Assembly (NCBI GenBank): GCA_022592445.1
Contig: JABYQR010000030.1
Span: 124,001-188,000 of the forward strand
Origin: Cytidiella melzeri
Lineage: Eukaryota > Basidiomycota > Agaricomycetes > Polyporales > Irpicaceae
Direction: 5' to 3'
Length of the DNA stretch: 64,000 nt
Position 1 is the first letter of the stretch, and each line of letters begins with the position of its first letter. The notes under the pieces are model-generated. The model was not told the origin of the DNA. It searched no databases and saw only the letters and a list, made by a program, of their open reading frames with translations. The translations under genes and the position numbers were made by a program. Below, piece after piece: positions 11,590 through 23,419 of this stretch.

Positions 11590-13340
11590 TTACCAGATAA
11601 TTTGTGGCTGCATTAGTAGTAAGTACTGTATCTGATTGTTTCACAAAGTTTCACAACTGTTAGTTGCTCTCTAAGCAGGAGTAACAATCAGAACACAGCC
11701 TGTGGCAGTTCCAATGGGGGTGAGGCAGTTCAGACATCAACAGGACATGGTTGCATCAGCAGCAAGCACTGCATCAGATTGTTGCACAAAGTTTCACAAC
11801 CATTAGTTGCTCTCTAAGGAGGAGTTAAAATCAGAACATAGCCCGTGGCAGTTCTAATGGGGCTGAGGCAGTTCAGACATCAACAGGACATGGTTACATC
11901 AGCATAGAGCACTGCCTTTGATTCTTCCATACAGTTTCACAACCACCAGTTGCTCTATAAGCAGGAGTTACAATCAGATCATAGCCTGTGGCACCTCTGA
12001 TGGGGGTGAGGCAATGCAGACATCAGTTAGACATGGTTTCACCAGCAGCCAGCGCTGCATTTGATTGGTCCACAAAGTTTCACAACCACTACTTTCTAAG
12101 TAGAAATTACAACTGTAGCAGTTCCAATAGGGGTGATGCAGCTCAGACATCAACAGTATAGGGTTGTATTGGCAGCAAGCACTGCATTCGATTGGTTCAC
12201 AAGGTTTCACAGACACTACTCTCTAAGTAGGAGTTACAATCAGAACACAGCCTGTGGCAGTTCTAGTGGGGCTGATGCAGTTCAGACATCAACAGGACAT
12301 GGTTGCATCACCATAGAGCACTGCCTTTGATTCTTTCAAACACTTTCACAACCACCAGTTGCTCTATAAGCAGGAGTTGCAATCAGAACCCATCCTGTGG
12401 CAGCTCCAGTGGGGGTGAGGCAGTGCAGACATCAACAGGACACATGTCACACGTTCTAGCAATTGATTTAATGAGAAATCCTCAAGCCCTTCATTCTTGA
12501 AGCAAGTAATGTTCCAAAATCAGCAGTGAACACTGCATGAGAGAAATGACAAGATAGATGAAGCCCCTTGCTACCATCAATTGGTGACTACCTTCATCAA
12601 TGTATGGCCCCTTTCCCCGCAACCAAACTGATCAATTGTAGTATAGTCACTTTATCCCAAATCAAGTTGCCTGTCAAAGGTGTCACCAATAGCAAATGCA
12701 CGTAATACAGTCAATATTCAAGACCAGGTTGCTTGGCAAGATCCGTACCAGGAACAGGATTGCTTACTGAGATTCTTTTTGGTCACAAAGTCACAGGTAC
12801 AATTAACTATTCCATGCTATATGATTTATTCAATCTTTATCAATAACTTAATCACTTGTAACCCTGCTCCTGCAGTTTACCAAATTGTATCTAGATAATT
12901 CAACGTAGTTCAACACCATTAAGAAGAAGAAACATGTCAAACAATCTTTATCTCCATGGTCTACTCCACAAACTTGTTTTGATTCTGTACTCACACCCAT
13001 CATTGCACTTTAAACAATACAGCACAGTCCTTCTTCTTTCTAAATAATTGTGTGCCCCAGTGGATACAAACCATCAACTTACTACACGTTGATCATTGAA
13101 GAAGCTATTCCCAACAAAAGTACTTGTTGTGGCTGCTACAAGCACCAAGTTTAATTACAAATCTGGCTCAAGGAGTAAAATTTCATTCAATCTTCAGGAA
13201 TTGTACTTGCCACTTGCTGGCCTTGCTAACACCAGTAGCAAAGTTACTTACTAACCTGACTTACAAAGCACTATTTCTTTTAACCTTCAAAGTTTGTACT
13301 TGCTGCTTGCTGGCCCTGCTAGCTCAAAACTCAGACTGAT
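11590..13340 (+). repeat. Dispersed repeat, copy B
   Basis: About 1.75 kb in the same orientation as the copy at 35430-38335. It contains the ~143-bp tandem array, then a conserved tail (CTTGAAGCAAGTAAT, CTCCTGCAGTTTACCAAATTGTATCTAGAT, CTTGCTGGCCTTGCTAACACCAGTAG). No long open frame is seen, so it is probably a non-autonomous element. Confidence 0.7.
11655..12450 (+). repeat. Tandem array, ~143-bp unit, about 6 copies
   Basis: Units start near GTTGCTCTCTAAG and include CAATCAGAACACAGCC, GTGGCAGTTCCAATGGGG and CAGTTCAGACATCAACAG. Matching points fall near 11685, 11829, 11971, 12236 and 12380; one unit near 12108 lacks the CAGAACA part. Copies differ from each other by perhaps 5-15%, so the array is not newly made. 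Confidence 0.8.
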
Positions 13341-14102
13341 CAAGATAGCAAAGAATCAGTCAAAAAGCCAGATTGGCTGGGACCATATAATCCTTGATCA
13401 AGATAGCGCAAGATTCAATGTTGTGTGCTAAAAACCATTATATGCTGGGAGTAAGCCCTCTGCAAACCTCTTACCCTCTACCAGGGTAAGGTTATACAAT
13501 ACTAGGTGTAAGGGTACTTGTAGTGTAGTAGAGGGTTTACCCTTTGCTATTCACTAGGACTATCTGTCACAGACATGCTTGCAATAATTGTGAACATTTT
13601 TTGCTTGCACTCAAGTAGCTTACATGGATCAGCCTTGAGGATGTGTGTGTTTGAAAGTTACGAGTGTAGGGGATGACTTGGAAGGTCAACTAACTCTGGG
13701 AGTAAGTGTCTTGTTATTTCTCTGCTCTCTAGGAGCGGTATATATACATGTCTGTAACTAGATTACTAATGCTACAGTAATGTCATATGAGTAAGGATTG
13801 GTAATCATATGAGTAAGGATTGGTAATGCACAGTCCTGCTTGCTAATACTATTGAATAGAGAATGTAAACAATGACTGAGCCTCCTACATAGCTGAATGG
13901 TGCTGACTGAGCCTTTAGTAAGCTCAATACATTTGGTATATGAAATATGAGTCATGGAGAAGCCTCATGGGACTTCTGCTATTTAGTCGTGCAATTAGGT
14001 GCAAGTATTGCATCGTGTGTGGCCATAATGATGGTGGAATCACATGCTATGTACTATCTGATCTTATCTATCTACATTGTCCATAAATCTGATTTCTGAT
14101 AA
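13341..14102. other. Intergenic, no gene seen
   Basis: AT-rich sequence with a short direct duplication (CATATGAGTAAGGATTGGTAAT twice near 13785-13828). A run near 13450-13560 resembles the edge of another repeat. No supported coding sequence. Confidence 0.5.
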
Positions 14103-14561
14103 TCAGCGATATAATCTTGCTTTGACACCCGCAAACCACCCTGCTGCATTCAAGTCCCCCAGCTGTATTGCAACGTCTCGGTGTCGCCTAGTCTCTGAGA
14201 CCCACTTATACATGGCTATTCTTTCTGCATTGTCAACTAGTACTGTTCTGTCATTCTGATAAGCACGTTCAAACTCTTGAAGCAAAGTTATGAATTTGGG
14301 ATGATCCCCAAAGTATAGCTGGATTAATGCGCTTTTATCTTCTACGCTCAACACTAGCATCCATTTGGTGAGATAGATTTGACGAAAGACATGAAGACTG
14401 GCAAAGTCACCTAAAGCATTGGACCAAAATGGGTTCCTGATGTTGCTGGGTCCTGGTTCACCGATTGCTGGCCCTGTGGCAGACCAATTCACTGTAGGGT
14501 ATGATGCACCGGTGACAATATGCATGGCAGAAAATAAAACAAGAAGAATGGAGAACTGCAT
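14103..14561 (-). CDS. Small secreted protein, unrecognised (152 aa)
   Basis: The frame begins MQFSILLVLFSAMHIVTGA, a clear signal peptide with a short charged-free start, hydrophobic core and small residues before the cut. The mature part has no cysteines, is rich in charged helices toward the C terminus, and has no family I recognise. The open frame extends upstream to 14642, but that part crosses a 5'-UTR intron (14684-14622) with a GTGAGTACAT donor and a CTTACAG acceptor, so I choose the ATG at 14561. A TATA box (TATATAAAC, 14761-14769) lies about 200 bp upstream. Promoter and UTR intron match those of the secreted-protein gene at 43543-44270. It is probably an extracellular protein of unknown role. 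Confidence 0.65.
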   Translation of the reverse strand: MQFSILLVLFSAMHIVTGASYPTVNWSATGPAIGEPGPSNIRNPFWSNALGDFASLHVFRQIYLTKWMLVLSVEDKSALIQLYFGDHPKFITLLQEFERAYQNDRTVLVDNAERIAMYKWVSETRRHRDVAIQLGDLNAAGWFAGVKARLYR

Positions 14562-14760
14562 GACCAGCAACAGTAAAGGGGGTTGAAGGGTGGATGGAAA
14601 GGGTTGAAGAGTCAAGGTTAGCTGTAAGAACAGTTTAGGCATAGTTCTCCAAGGCTGGCATCATGTGGACAACAATGTACTCACTGACCAGCACTGTAGC
14701 AATGGAAAGGTTTGGGGCAGATGAACGTGGTGAGTGAGAATCAAGGATGGTGGCAAGGGG

Positions 14761-14769
14761 GTTTATATA
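14761..14769 (-). promoter_or_regulatory. TATA box of secreted-protein gene
   Basis: On the minus strand TATATAAAC is followed by CCCCTTGCCACCATCC. The gene at 43543-44270 has the near-identical TATATAAACCCCACTTGCAACCATCC at an equivalent distance from its start codon (208 versus 200 bp). Confidence 0.7.
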
Positions 14770-14874
14770 CCTTCATACAGTGCTCTATGTCTATAGGGGT
14801 TGAAAGTGTCTCAGATAGAAAAATGTTACATGTAACCTGGCAACTTGGCAGCTGTTCCATCCTCATCACGACTA

Positions 14875-15170
14875 CTGTACTGGCACGACCTAAGGTTCGG
14901 GTCACAGTCACAAGGCCTCCGAACATCGTCATTTTGAACATCGGTCACAGGTCACAGACCCTCGCGAACTTTTGGCTGGTTGTGTGACCTCAGGCGCTTA
15001 TAATATTACCGCATATTTTTTTGAGGGGAGCACTCTGCGCACACACAGGCGCCTATTGATACTTTCAGATGTTCGTTGGTCACAGGTCACTGCATGTTTT
15101 GAACTTCCAAATCTTCGAACATCTGAGGGTCACGGTCACAAGCCGCGAACCTTAGGTCGTGCCAGTACAG
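14875..15170. mobile_element. MITE with TA target duplication
   Basis: This 296-bp element has perfect terminal inverted repeats starting CTGTACTGGCACGACCTAAG and continuing to GTTCG. It is flanked by TA at 14873-14874 and 15171-15172. Inside, GGTCACAGGTCAC-type motifs recur on both arms. TA duplication and size suggest a Tc1/mariner-mobilised MITE. No coding capacity. Confidence 0.8.
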
Positions 15171-15171
15171 T

Positions 15172-17494
15172 ACTACAGGCTATACTCTGCATGAGCATGT
15201 GGGTAATTATGAAATACCAGTGTACACAGGCATGTTTGTGGTTTCAGTCACGGTCCCCATGCAACAGCGCAGCCACAAATCACAGCCAGAGATAGTGGTC
15301 GCATAGTAATAATCGGATGGTGGCAAGATGGTGGCTGGCTGTCGGCACAGCACTCGAGCCCCTGCTCAAGTCCACTCACACAAGTGCCGGCAGTGACTCG
15401 TACTCACCCTTATGCGCGCTCGCCTTTCTCCTATTTTCAAAGGATCTCGCAGGTGATGTCTCGATCACCATTTTAGAGCGTACGATCTCTTTGTGCAAAC
15501 CTTGGAAGAAATGGGACGTACGACTGCTACTACGTGATGTCTGCGCACAGTTCTGACTCGGATCTTACCAAAGTCAAGGTACCCGAGCAAATTCTCAATG
15601 CTATCACACATCACGGTCAGCTTGAAGTAGTAACGCCCCAGAGGTCCCGGTCATGCACTACGACGGCGAGCAGTGGGGGAAATCCAGTAGGCCAGACTGT
15701 CGAATCGTTTTGTGACTTCGAGGGCTGCATGCGCACGAGAGCCGGTGCCGGAGCACAAACTTCGATGCATATGGGTGTATCGTGATCATTTTGTACTCGT
15801 TGTAGACAGAGCCACTGGGAGGGAAGAGCTTTGTCATGGTGAGTCGACCCTGGGCGGGTTTCAGCCTCCCGCCGCGGGGGGGGTATTTGATCGCAAATCT
15901 GGCCGTCGGTAACCCTAATCGGCGGTCGCGATCCCTGCCGTGTGCGAGACATCCGTGGACGACGACCAACTCCCTTTTACTTGTTTTGCCTTTTGCCTCG
16001 CACGGACTCTTGACTTCGGTATAACCAGCGAGAAAGCCGGCTGTGGACAGGAAGTGCTTCTAAGGACCTGGACGCGTTTCGGATGACGATGTGCGTCTGG
16101 GTGTGCGGTGTACGAGGAGATTGTACCGCAAGGTGTTCCGACAAATGACGGTGAATGGAGAGGGATTGAAAGCCCATGGAGGTGCGAGTCGTTGAACAGA
16201 ATTGACAGCTTTCAGCTGACCATGGTCATAGATTGTAATTTTGCAGCTTGGCATTAGCCATCACACAGAATCTATCGGTTCAAAGAACCTGCATTTCCGG
16301 GCAATCGTCACTCCATGGGCATGCAAGCAGTAGGCCTCATTTCTTCTGGCAGGACGACAATGCCTCGCTTGCGGATGTTGTACACACAAAGAGCCAAGGC
16401 GGTGTCGGCGGTGTCTCGCTACAGCCTCGGGCGACACGATGACCTCCATCCGTATAACCTTTTCACCGATTTGACTATGCTTTCGCCTCCGCATACATAC
16501 CCGATAAGTCCAATGCAACTGCCTTCCGTGGTGCGAGCGTCCTCCAAAAGGGCTGCCGAAGACGAAGATAACCGCCTGTTCCATCGACAGCGACCTACGC
16601 CGCTATTTTGAGAGGTAAGAGCTTATGCTCCCCTGTCATGCAGCTTTGTTTACTCCCTCGAGTGGCCATCTTGCCTGTGGCCACAGTGACATGTCACGCA
16701 AGTCACAGCGGTTATCACGTGATGTATCATCGTGACACCTCGTCCAAGTTCGACGGGCCTCTGCAGGCTGGGACAGGACCTGGATTGAACGACAACGACG
16801 TGTTGCCATGTCCTCCTAGAAGGAACACGGAAGTGCAATAAAAGACACCGCTGCAACCGAGTTTCAAGACGTCGCTATCCTGGCAAGGTTGGATTTGGTC
16901 AAGCAATCTCTCGAAATGCGAGGATGCGTTGTGATTGTATCAAGAGCAGGATCTACAAAGCCTTCTGAGGACTCATATCAGCTTGATGTGTGGTGGTCGG
17001 GAAATGGTGGTATGTGACCTTCACCTTCCGAATTTGCAACAACAAAGCCAGACTGGCCAGAAGCACCGCCCCTCGCAGGCTTCTCGGTCGTCAACACGGT
17101 TCGAATACGCTTGTGTACCTACACTCTGTGCCTACTGGGGCTCGTATTTTCCAAGAGACAAGGCTCTCCGCAAGACAACGCCGAACTTCAGCGTCGTCTA
17201 GACCACGAGCAGCAGACGTAATGCAGCGAAGGCACGAGCAGAAATATAGGGTCTGGGATAGTGATGCAACAGACATGTACTGTTAGCCCGCCTGGAAACC
17301 CGAATGCGGCTCATACCGATCCATAGCTGTCCATTTTGCCGCCAGGTTCGACTCTTCTCTCGCACACCGCCGCCGAAACCATGTTATAAAGTTTGTCTTC
17401 AGCCGACATGCAGCGGTTGGTTTGGGTCCCCCGCCCTCCCTCTGTCTTTTCTCTCTCTCTTTTTCTCGGCACGTATCTTTTTGCGCTGTCCGTC
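15172..17494. other. Intergenic, no supported gene
   Basis: Several open frames of about 100 codons exist on both strands, but none shows a recognisable motif, a convincing start or a chain of introns. The sequence is less AT-rich than the repeat region to the left. A GGATGGTGGCAAG match to the secreted-gene leader occurs at 15315-15327. Confidence 0.45.
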
Positions 17495-18292
17495 ATGATG
17501 CTGCTGGACTCTCAGCAGTGGAAGCACAGCAGTATGTGTCCGACGATGCGAGAGGAAAGGTGGGTAGTCGTGCCGCCGCCGCCTAGCATTGAACACGGCG
17601 AAGACGACGTCGACTATGACCTCTACCACCTTGTTCCATCGAGGTTGCCTCACACTCTAATCCCTATACGCAGCTATGGCCCCCGTAGGAACACGTCCGA
17701 TAGTGATGTATGTACCAACGTCTTCTCATGGATTCCATTACATGAGTCTTGTCTCATCCTCTTTGTTTTCTCGCAGACTCGTTCACGGGCTTCACTCGCG
17801 CTAGAAATGAACGATTTCGCAGAAGAACTTGACAGCCCACCGCCGTATTCTCCAGTAGGTGTAACATACAATATTGCTCGCCTTCGTTTTTGCCCCGGTC
17901 TAACCGTCCGGTTTTTGTCCCGTCTTTCTCACATCTATCCTCTCCTAGCCTCGTTCGCCCACGTACGCATACACCGTGACCCCCGAGCCCGACTTTGTGT
18001 TTGCCGACGGCCCCTTGTCGTCCGACGACGACGTATCTCACATATTGTGCACGGCGGGCTACAGCAGGTGTCTGAGGTTCGGGTTACTCGCAGAGGTGAG
18101 TGAAAATCTCTCTCTCTCTCTCTCTCTCATTTGTTATATCGTGCTCACTCACGGGTTTTTTTCTCTTTCTTTCTTGTTTTCCCTTTTCCTTTTTTTCCCC
18201 TTTAGCCGCATCAACTTTCGAGGCATTTCGATAGGTTGTTTTGCAGAATGAAACGCTACGTCTCTAAGCTCAAGATGTCCCTGCACCTCTGA
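17495..18292 (+). CDS. Hypothetical protein with PPPY motif, 4 exons
   Basis: Exons 17495-17707, 17777-17854, 17949-18095 and 18206-18292 all join in phase 0 and close at a TGA, giving 174 aa. The protein is acidic in the middle (HGEDDVDYDLYHL) and contains DSPPPYSP, a PPxY motif that in other proteins binds WW domains of Nedd4/Rsp5 ligases. The C terminus is basic and helical (RHFDRLFCRMKRYVSKLKM). The third intron is pyrimidine-rich with a (TC)n run. A second ATG directly follows the first. No family is recognised. The consistent phases make a real gene likely. Confidence 0.6.
18108..18128 (+). repeat. (TC)n microsatellite
   Basis: About ten TC units, inside the third intron of the hypothetical gene; a similar run lies at 18319-18343 just after its stop. 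Confidence 0.9.
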
Positions 18293-18763
18293 GGCTAGCC
18301 GGCTGAGATCTTTCCCTTTCTCTCTCTCTCTCTCTCTCTCTCTTCCACCCTCTGGCTCCTTCGTCCCCTCTACTAAGCGTACACATCCTCGCTCCACCCC
18401 ATTTCTTGATTAGTACACTATACTCATCTGGTTGTTTCTTTCTGTTTTTCTTAACGCAGTTGCTGGTTCCTCCTGTATCCCACTAGATAGATTACACCTT
18501 CCCCACTACAATCAATCCAGAGCATTTTGCGCGCGCGCGTTTTTTTTGTTCTCGTGGTGGGAGATATAGTTCAGCCTGCGCTACGTCCGTCGAAAATTCT
18601 TGTCCTATGGCAGAGACCGTACGTCCACGCTCAGACTCCACAGTGTAGCAGATAGAGCGGGGTGGGGTGGGGCGGGGCGGGTCGAGAGGGTGGATGGGTC
18701 AAAAAAAAGTCTTCAGAAAGCCTTGGCAGCAGTCGGACGAACATGGGAAACACAACCTTTTAT
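18293..18763. other. Left flank of the KDZ element
   Basis: No gene seen. Contains a (TC)n run, a GCGCGCGCG stretch near 18530 and a G-rich GGGTGGGG stretch near 18660. Confidence 0.5.
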
Positions 18764-18771
18764 GCTTGTTC
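18764..18771 (+). repeat. Target-site duplication, left (8 bp)
   Basis: GCTTGTTC here is repeated exactly at 27881-27888, immediately outside the two terminal inverted repeats. Confidence 0.9.
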
Positions 18772-19404
18772 CACCTGGACCTCCCCCATATCAAACCATA
18801 TAGGCCTGTCAAGCGCGGTCATTCGTCAGGCTTACACGCCAGTCTCCGCTAATCGGCGCATACTAGCTAATAGCTCCCCCATTATGTAGACATTACCTTA
18901 TAGAGTAAAGACCAGCGGCAAAAAAATATGAGCATTATACGAGTTTTTGCAGGTCCTGCGACACGTGCTGACATATCCGCATCCGGTGTGATGACGTGCG
19001 ACCGTTCTAGAACCTGACTTCTCCCATCAATGCTGAGTATCCCCTGTCAACTATCCATCACCTTCGACGCTCCCATCAATACTGAGTACTCCCATCAATA
19101 CTGAGTGCCCCTCCGCTGTCCTTGACATTCCCGCCGCCCTCCCGCCGCCCTCCTTCCTCAGGCGCTCCCCTGTCAACTGCGCCGTCCCCACATCAATACC
19201 TGTTCCCTGCCTTCTGTCTGATGCCCCCTGTCAAACACGCTATCCCTGTCCATTTTGCCTTCTCGCCTTCTATTTGGCGCCGCCTGTCATCGCTCCAGTC
19301 CCTCCATCAGCGTTGTCATCCCCGCTGCCCTCCCGCCGTCCTGTCATCCTGTGGCACTCCCCTGTCAGCCATGTTGTCCGCTCTCTGCCCGCCGCCCTCC
19401 CGCC
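18772..19404 (+). repeat. KDZ element left terminal inverted repeat (633 bp)
   Basis: Near-identical to the reverse complement of 27208-27880. The inner half is a C-rich series of degenerate repeats (CCGCCCTCC, CCCCTGTCA). The open frames inside are by-products of this composition: the same apparent peptide appears in both repeats. Confidence 0.9.
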
Positions 19405-19686
19405 ATTCGCGCCGCCCCGACTTTGCTTCTTTATGCCTTGTGTTTTCTCATGATATGTCACTATACTACTGTACTATGACACATCTCAATTAGCATTGCC
19501 TGTTGTAAGTAGTGACGCATCTGAAGGAAATAGAAATGTGGCACCGAACCGCCATATAGCGAGGAGCGGCGCAGATTCATTCAACGCCAAGCGTCTACGC
19601 GCCACAAGGCTGCGCCTTTTGATGCCATTCTTGATAGCTGTCACAGAAACGAATACATTGCAGAACAATGTCACTACATACTGAAA
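19405..19686. other. Spacer between left TIR and transposase stop
   Basis: No gene; presumed transposase 3' UTR. Confidence 0.5.
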
Positions 19687-22600
19687 TCAAAGTGCTAATT
19701 CAGATACAAATTGTATAAGGCTATCAATGGAGGCCTGCTCGTCGTCGTCAGCGTCGAAGGTATCCGGCTCATCGCCGTCGTCGTCGTCCTCGCCAACCTT
19801 CGTGGGTACAAGCGGTTCATCGGGAAGCTCACGCATTACCAGCAGCCCGTCGAAATGCTCACCCGCTGGTGGTTGCATAGCACCTCCCAGTCGCGTTCCG
19901 GGGACCTTCACACCGGTGAAGCCTTTTAGTGCATACACCTGGTCTATTCGCCGCAGGAGATGGTTATTGATCTTCTTGCGTCGTGCAACGAAGTCGGCGG
20001 TCGCGCCAAAGATAGGGTCCTTGCTGAGATCGAGGCGTCTGAGTGTGTTGTCGAATAGTTGCGATTCATCACGGATAGCCGTGTGCAAACGGCGAACCTC
20101 GACGTTGAGGCGGGCAACCTCTTCTCGAGCTCGAGCCAGGCGATGTCAAAGTTTCATGGCTTCGCGGATCGCAGGCTTGCTCCACTCCTTGCTGCGTATG
20201 TCGTTGTGAGTGTCTTGTAGGAGAGAGAACTCCTCAAGGAAATTGAAGCCGGCTACGTTTGACCAGTCGAGAGCAGGGCGAGGGGGATCGAGCATGGCGG
20301 CGGCGGCGTTGTACGCCTTGACAGCACGTTGGATGGTTTTGCATCGTGTTTGAAGGGACTTTGCTATGTGAGTCCTCATCTTGTAACCTGCGGCGTGTAA
20401 GAGAAAGTGTAAGAAAGACAGGACCATGCTCACCTGTTTGAGCGACGTTGAGCTTGTGCAGCTCAAACAATCGCTGCGTGACCAGCTTCTGCAGCTTATT
20501 GAGGGCTCGATGGTACTTGCGGTCCTTGATGTACTTGAGAGTTGCCTTGTATTGCTCGGTATAGGGAGTCCAGCGCACGGTCAATCCCATCTCAACTTCG
20601 AGTGCGCACACGTCGTGACTGATGCGCTCATATCGTTCCATCGCGTGGCGTCGATCGGTCTCGAGGCGTCTGGTAGAGGCGAGCTCCTTGCAGTAGTTAG
20701 CTGAACCGGAGCTGGCAACGGAAGGCGTGTACTGTAGGAAACGTGCGTTCACTTGCGCTCTCTTCGACTCCAAGTCCCGAAGCTCCTGCAGTAGCTCAAC
20801 ATAGGCGACGGCGTGGACATCGTAGTCATCTTCGTCACCTAGACGTGCGAAGAACCCAAGCTCCTCGTGCTCCCATTCGTCCATGCTGGCTTCGGTGATC
20901 CCAAGAGACTCCATTGCCTCTCGAAGGACTTCGCCGTCGTGCTCGATCACCTCAAGAGCTTGTCGGTAATTGCTGAGGATGAATGTGCCGGTGTTGAGGC
21001 TCTTGTCCTCGTCCCATTGCCGGAAGTATGCCTCAATGAAGAGGCGTCGTTGGTAGGGGGAGGCGTAGCGAGTGACCGAGGCGAGCTGGTTCGACGCGCT
21101 GAAGATTCGCTCCATTGTTTCGAGGTCCTCGAGGCCGGCGCCGGTGAGGTTGTTGGGGTGGAACCGCATTTGGCAAGTATGGCAGTGGCTGTAGCCATGG
21201 AAGGCGCAGACACAGAAGCGGCTGTTCTTCTCCTGAAAAGCCGGGCCAAGCGAGCTGCGCTGGACAGTCGATAGGAAGGCGCATCCAATGTCGTACCCTC
21301 CGAGAGTATCTTGCCCGATACTCTCCAAGACCTTCGCCACTGTTGCGAGAGGGTATTTTGCGCTGAAGGTAGCCATCAGCTGCGGGACTCAATGAAAAAA
21401 GAGGACGTACAGTTCACCTGACTTGACCATATCCATAAGCCAGAGTACGAGACCGTGGCGACAAGCGGATGCGAATATCCCCGACTCGTCGAAGATAGAC
21501 CACATCCGTTTGGACTCCTCCTTCGCAGCACTTTTCCAGTTATCAACGCACTGGTCAAGCAGCTTCTTGCGAAGGTTGGAGTCCAGCTCGTGGGCACTGT
21601 CGGTCGCTCCCAACCCATCAGTCGTGTGCACGGGGGCCGCACTGTTCTCAGACTGCTGTAGCCCATCCGTTGGGTCGCCCTCTACCACCTTACTGCTGCC
21701 CTCAGCCTCGCCTTCCTCGTCTGAATCTTCCTCGTGGTTGTCGCCTCGCCTCCGCACTGCTGGACCCTTGGCTTCTCTCCCTTGCACCTCCTTCGCGAAC
21801 TGATCAACAAACTGGCGTGAGAGAAAGTACGTACTGTCATCCAGAACTCGAGTGTCCGCGGCCGTGCGATCGGTTGTTGTGGCCATTCGCTTGAGGCTGT
21901 TGTTACCGTCCATCGCGTACAGTCGACTGAAAGTGAGAGGGGGCTCATCATCGAGCTGTAAGAAGACGTGAGGTTGGGGAGTTGAGGTTAGTGGTTGTCA
22001 CGTACTACATAACAGCACGCGCGGCATGCATTCTTTGGCCTCCAGTCTGGCCCGTCCCAGCCGAGAGCGGCGTGCACAAGTTTATCTACATGCCGGATGA
22101 TGCGGAGATACAATTCAAAAGTATCTCCTAAGACTTCTCGTAAGTGCCGGCGATAGGGCATCTAATATGTACTCAGTACCTCGTGATTGACATTGTAGCT
22201 CACATACCTGGTAGTAGTCGCACAAGACCTTTGTGAAGGCCTCCACGCTGTACGAGGCTTTTCGTTGGCGCAATCGATATAGGAGTTCCAAGGTCTTGAG
22301 AGAAACGGCAATGGTCGGTCGGCTAGGAGTCTTTGCAAGGTACCCATGTCGCATCAGGTCGAGAGCGGGGGAAAGACTGTCGGGGAGGCGGGTGACCGTG
22401 ATCTCTGTTGTGCGAGAGAATAGGCAAATCACGTCCACAGTGTACACAAGGGTTTCAGCCGCCATCACGATGACAGGGTTTTCCGGAGGTACCTGTATGT
22501 TCTGATCCTGATGCTGCGCGATGTTATCTTCGGCAGCAGTTGCCCCTACTGCCTCCGGAGCATGGGTATAATCAAGGTACGTCCTTACCAGCGGCTCAAA

Positions 22601-23164
22601 CACTCCCCCCCACGCCTCCTGCTGGCGAACACGTCGGTGCCGCCATGTTTTCCCCTTTCGTTGCCCGCCACGCCTCTACCTACAACAACTCTAGCTCGGC
22701 CATTAAGAGCGCAACACACTTGTACTGAACAGCTTACCGACTGATATCTTGGATTGCGTGTATGAATGTCTCGCCCACCCCAAGATCCTCACCCTCCATA
22801 TCCACGTCTTCCCATTCCGCCCCCGCCTTCTCTCTCGCTTGAAGAACGACAGTCACAGGTTCATGATCCATATGGAACATATCCTCAAAAATCAAACTTC
22901 GAGATGTTTCGTTGAGACCTGAGAAACGCGTCAGTCGCGTTGCTCGCACAAGCTGGGTAAGTACGCACATTGTATCTGTTGCTGGATTCGCTCATCAGTC
23001 TCCAGACGTTCCTCAACAACAGCATTCGCTCCTAAACTCATACTGATGGCCCGGCTGACACCACGAGCCTCTGGATGAAGCATATGTGAGTGTGCCGGTC
23101 GCGCGAGTTTGGTTTTGTGCACCTGTCGAGTGCTGCGCAGCTTCGAAGCTTTTGCCTTTGCCAT
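19687..23164 (-). CDS. KDZ-family transposase (one in-frame stop)
   Basis: Reading from the ATG at 23164, the N terminus MAKAKASKLRSTRQVHKTK is typical of KDZ transposases. Then follow EAFTKVLCDYYQ, ALGWDGPDW, the cysteine pair CRACC, MDGNNSLKR (the first catalytic Asp of the RNase H fold), IFDESGIFASACRHG, YDIGCAF and CAFHGYSHCHTCQ, with a long helical C-terminal region. Resolved introns include one at 20433-20388. The N-terminal exons between about 22740 and 22600 could be followed by motif but not joined with certainty. A TGA at 20148-20146 interrupts the frame after REAMKL; the same frame continues for about 152 more codons with conserved-looking sequence. The product may be truncated, or the copy inactive. 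Role: cut-and-paste transposition of the element. Confidence 0.85.
20146..20148 (-). other. In-frame TGA in the KDZ transposase
   Basis: The codon lies between REAMKL and HRLARAREEVARLNVEV. The downstream part matches the usual KDZ C-terminal coiled region, and no GT-AG pair removes the stop. Possibilities are a nonsense mutation, a sequencing error or readthrough. Confidence 0.75.
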
Positions 23165-23419
23165 TGGTGAGTATTCAAACACTCAATCACCTATCAAGTA
23201 TACTTCTGAATGTTAATAAGATGCACAAGCTGTGTGGACGCAGATGAGCTCGAGCCGAGTGGAGGTTGAAGTGAGCGGTCAAGTCGGGTGAGTGCTGCAA
23301 GCCAATTGCAATCTAATCGCCAACCTTGCAACTCACTTACGCTTCAGTCCTCACCCGCGCTCTTGCAATCCTCGACTTAATTCTCACAACCACAACCTCC
23401 CCGCATCTCAAATCCCTCA
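23165..23419. promoter_or_regulatory. Shared head-to-head promoter in the KDZ element
   Basis: Only 255 bp separate the divergent start codons of the transposase and the first cargo gene, so one region probably drives both. It contains several ATTGCAA/TTGCAAC-like repeats near 23306-23330 and 23366. Confidence 0.5.

Noticed and set aside
11655..12450. Regular repeats resembling a CRISPR array
   Set aside because: Units are ~143 bp with no short-repeat/unique-spacer pattern, and the DNA is eukaryotic.
15617..16584. Cluster of ~100-codon frames on the minus strand
   Set aside because: Frames do not join through GT-AG sites and contain no known motifs.
19122..19493. Open frame of 123 codons in the left KDZ inverted repeat, echoed at 27159-27530 on the other strand
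   Set aside because: Both are products of the C-rich repeats in the TIRs; no start context, introns or motifs.
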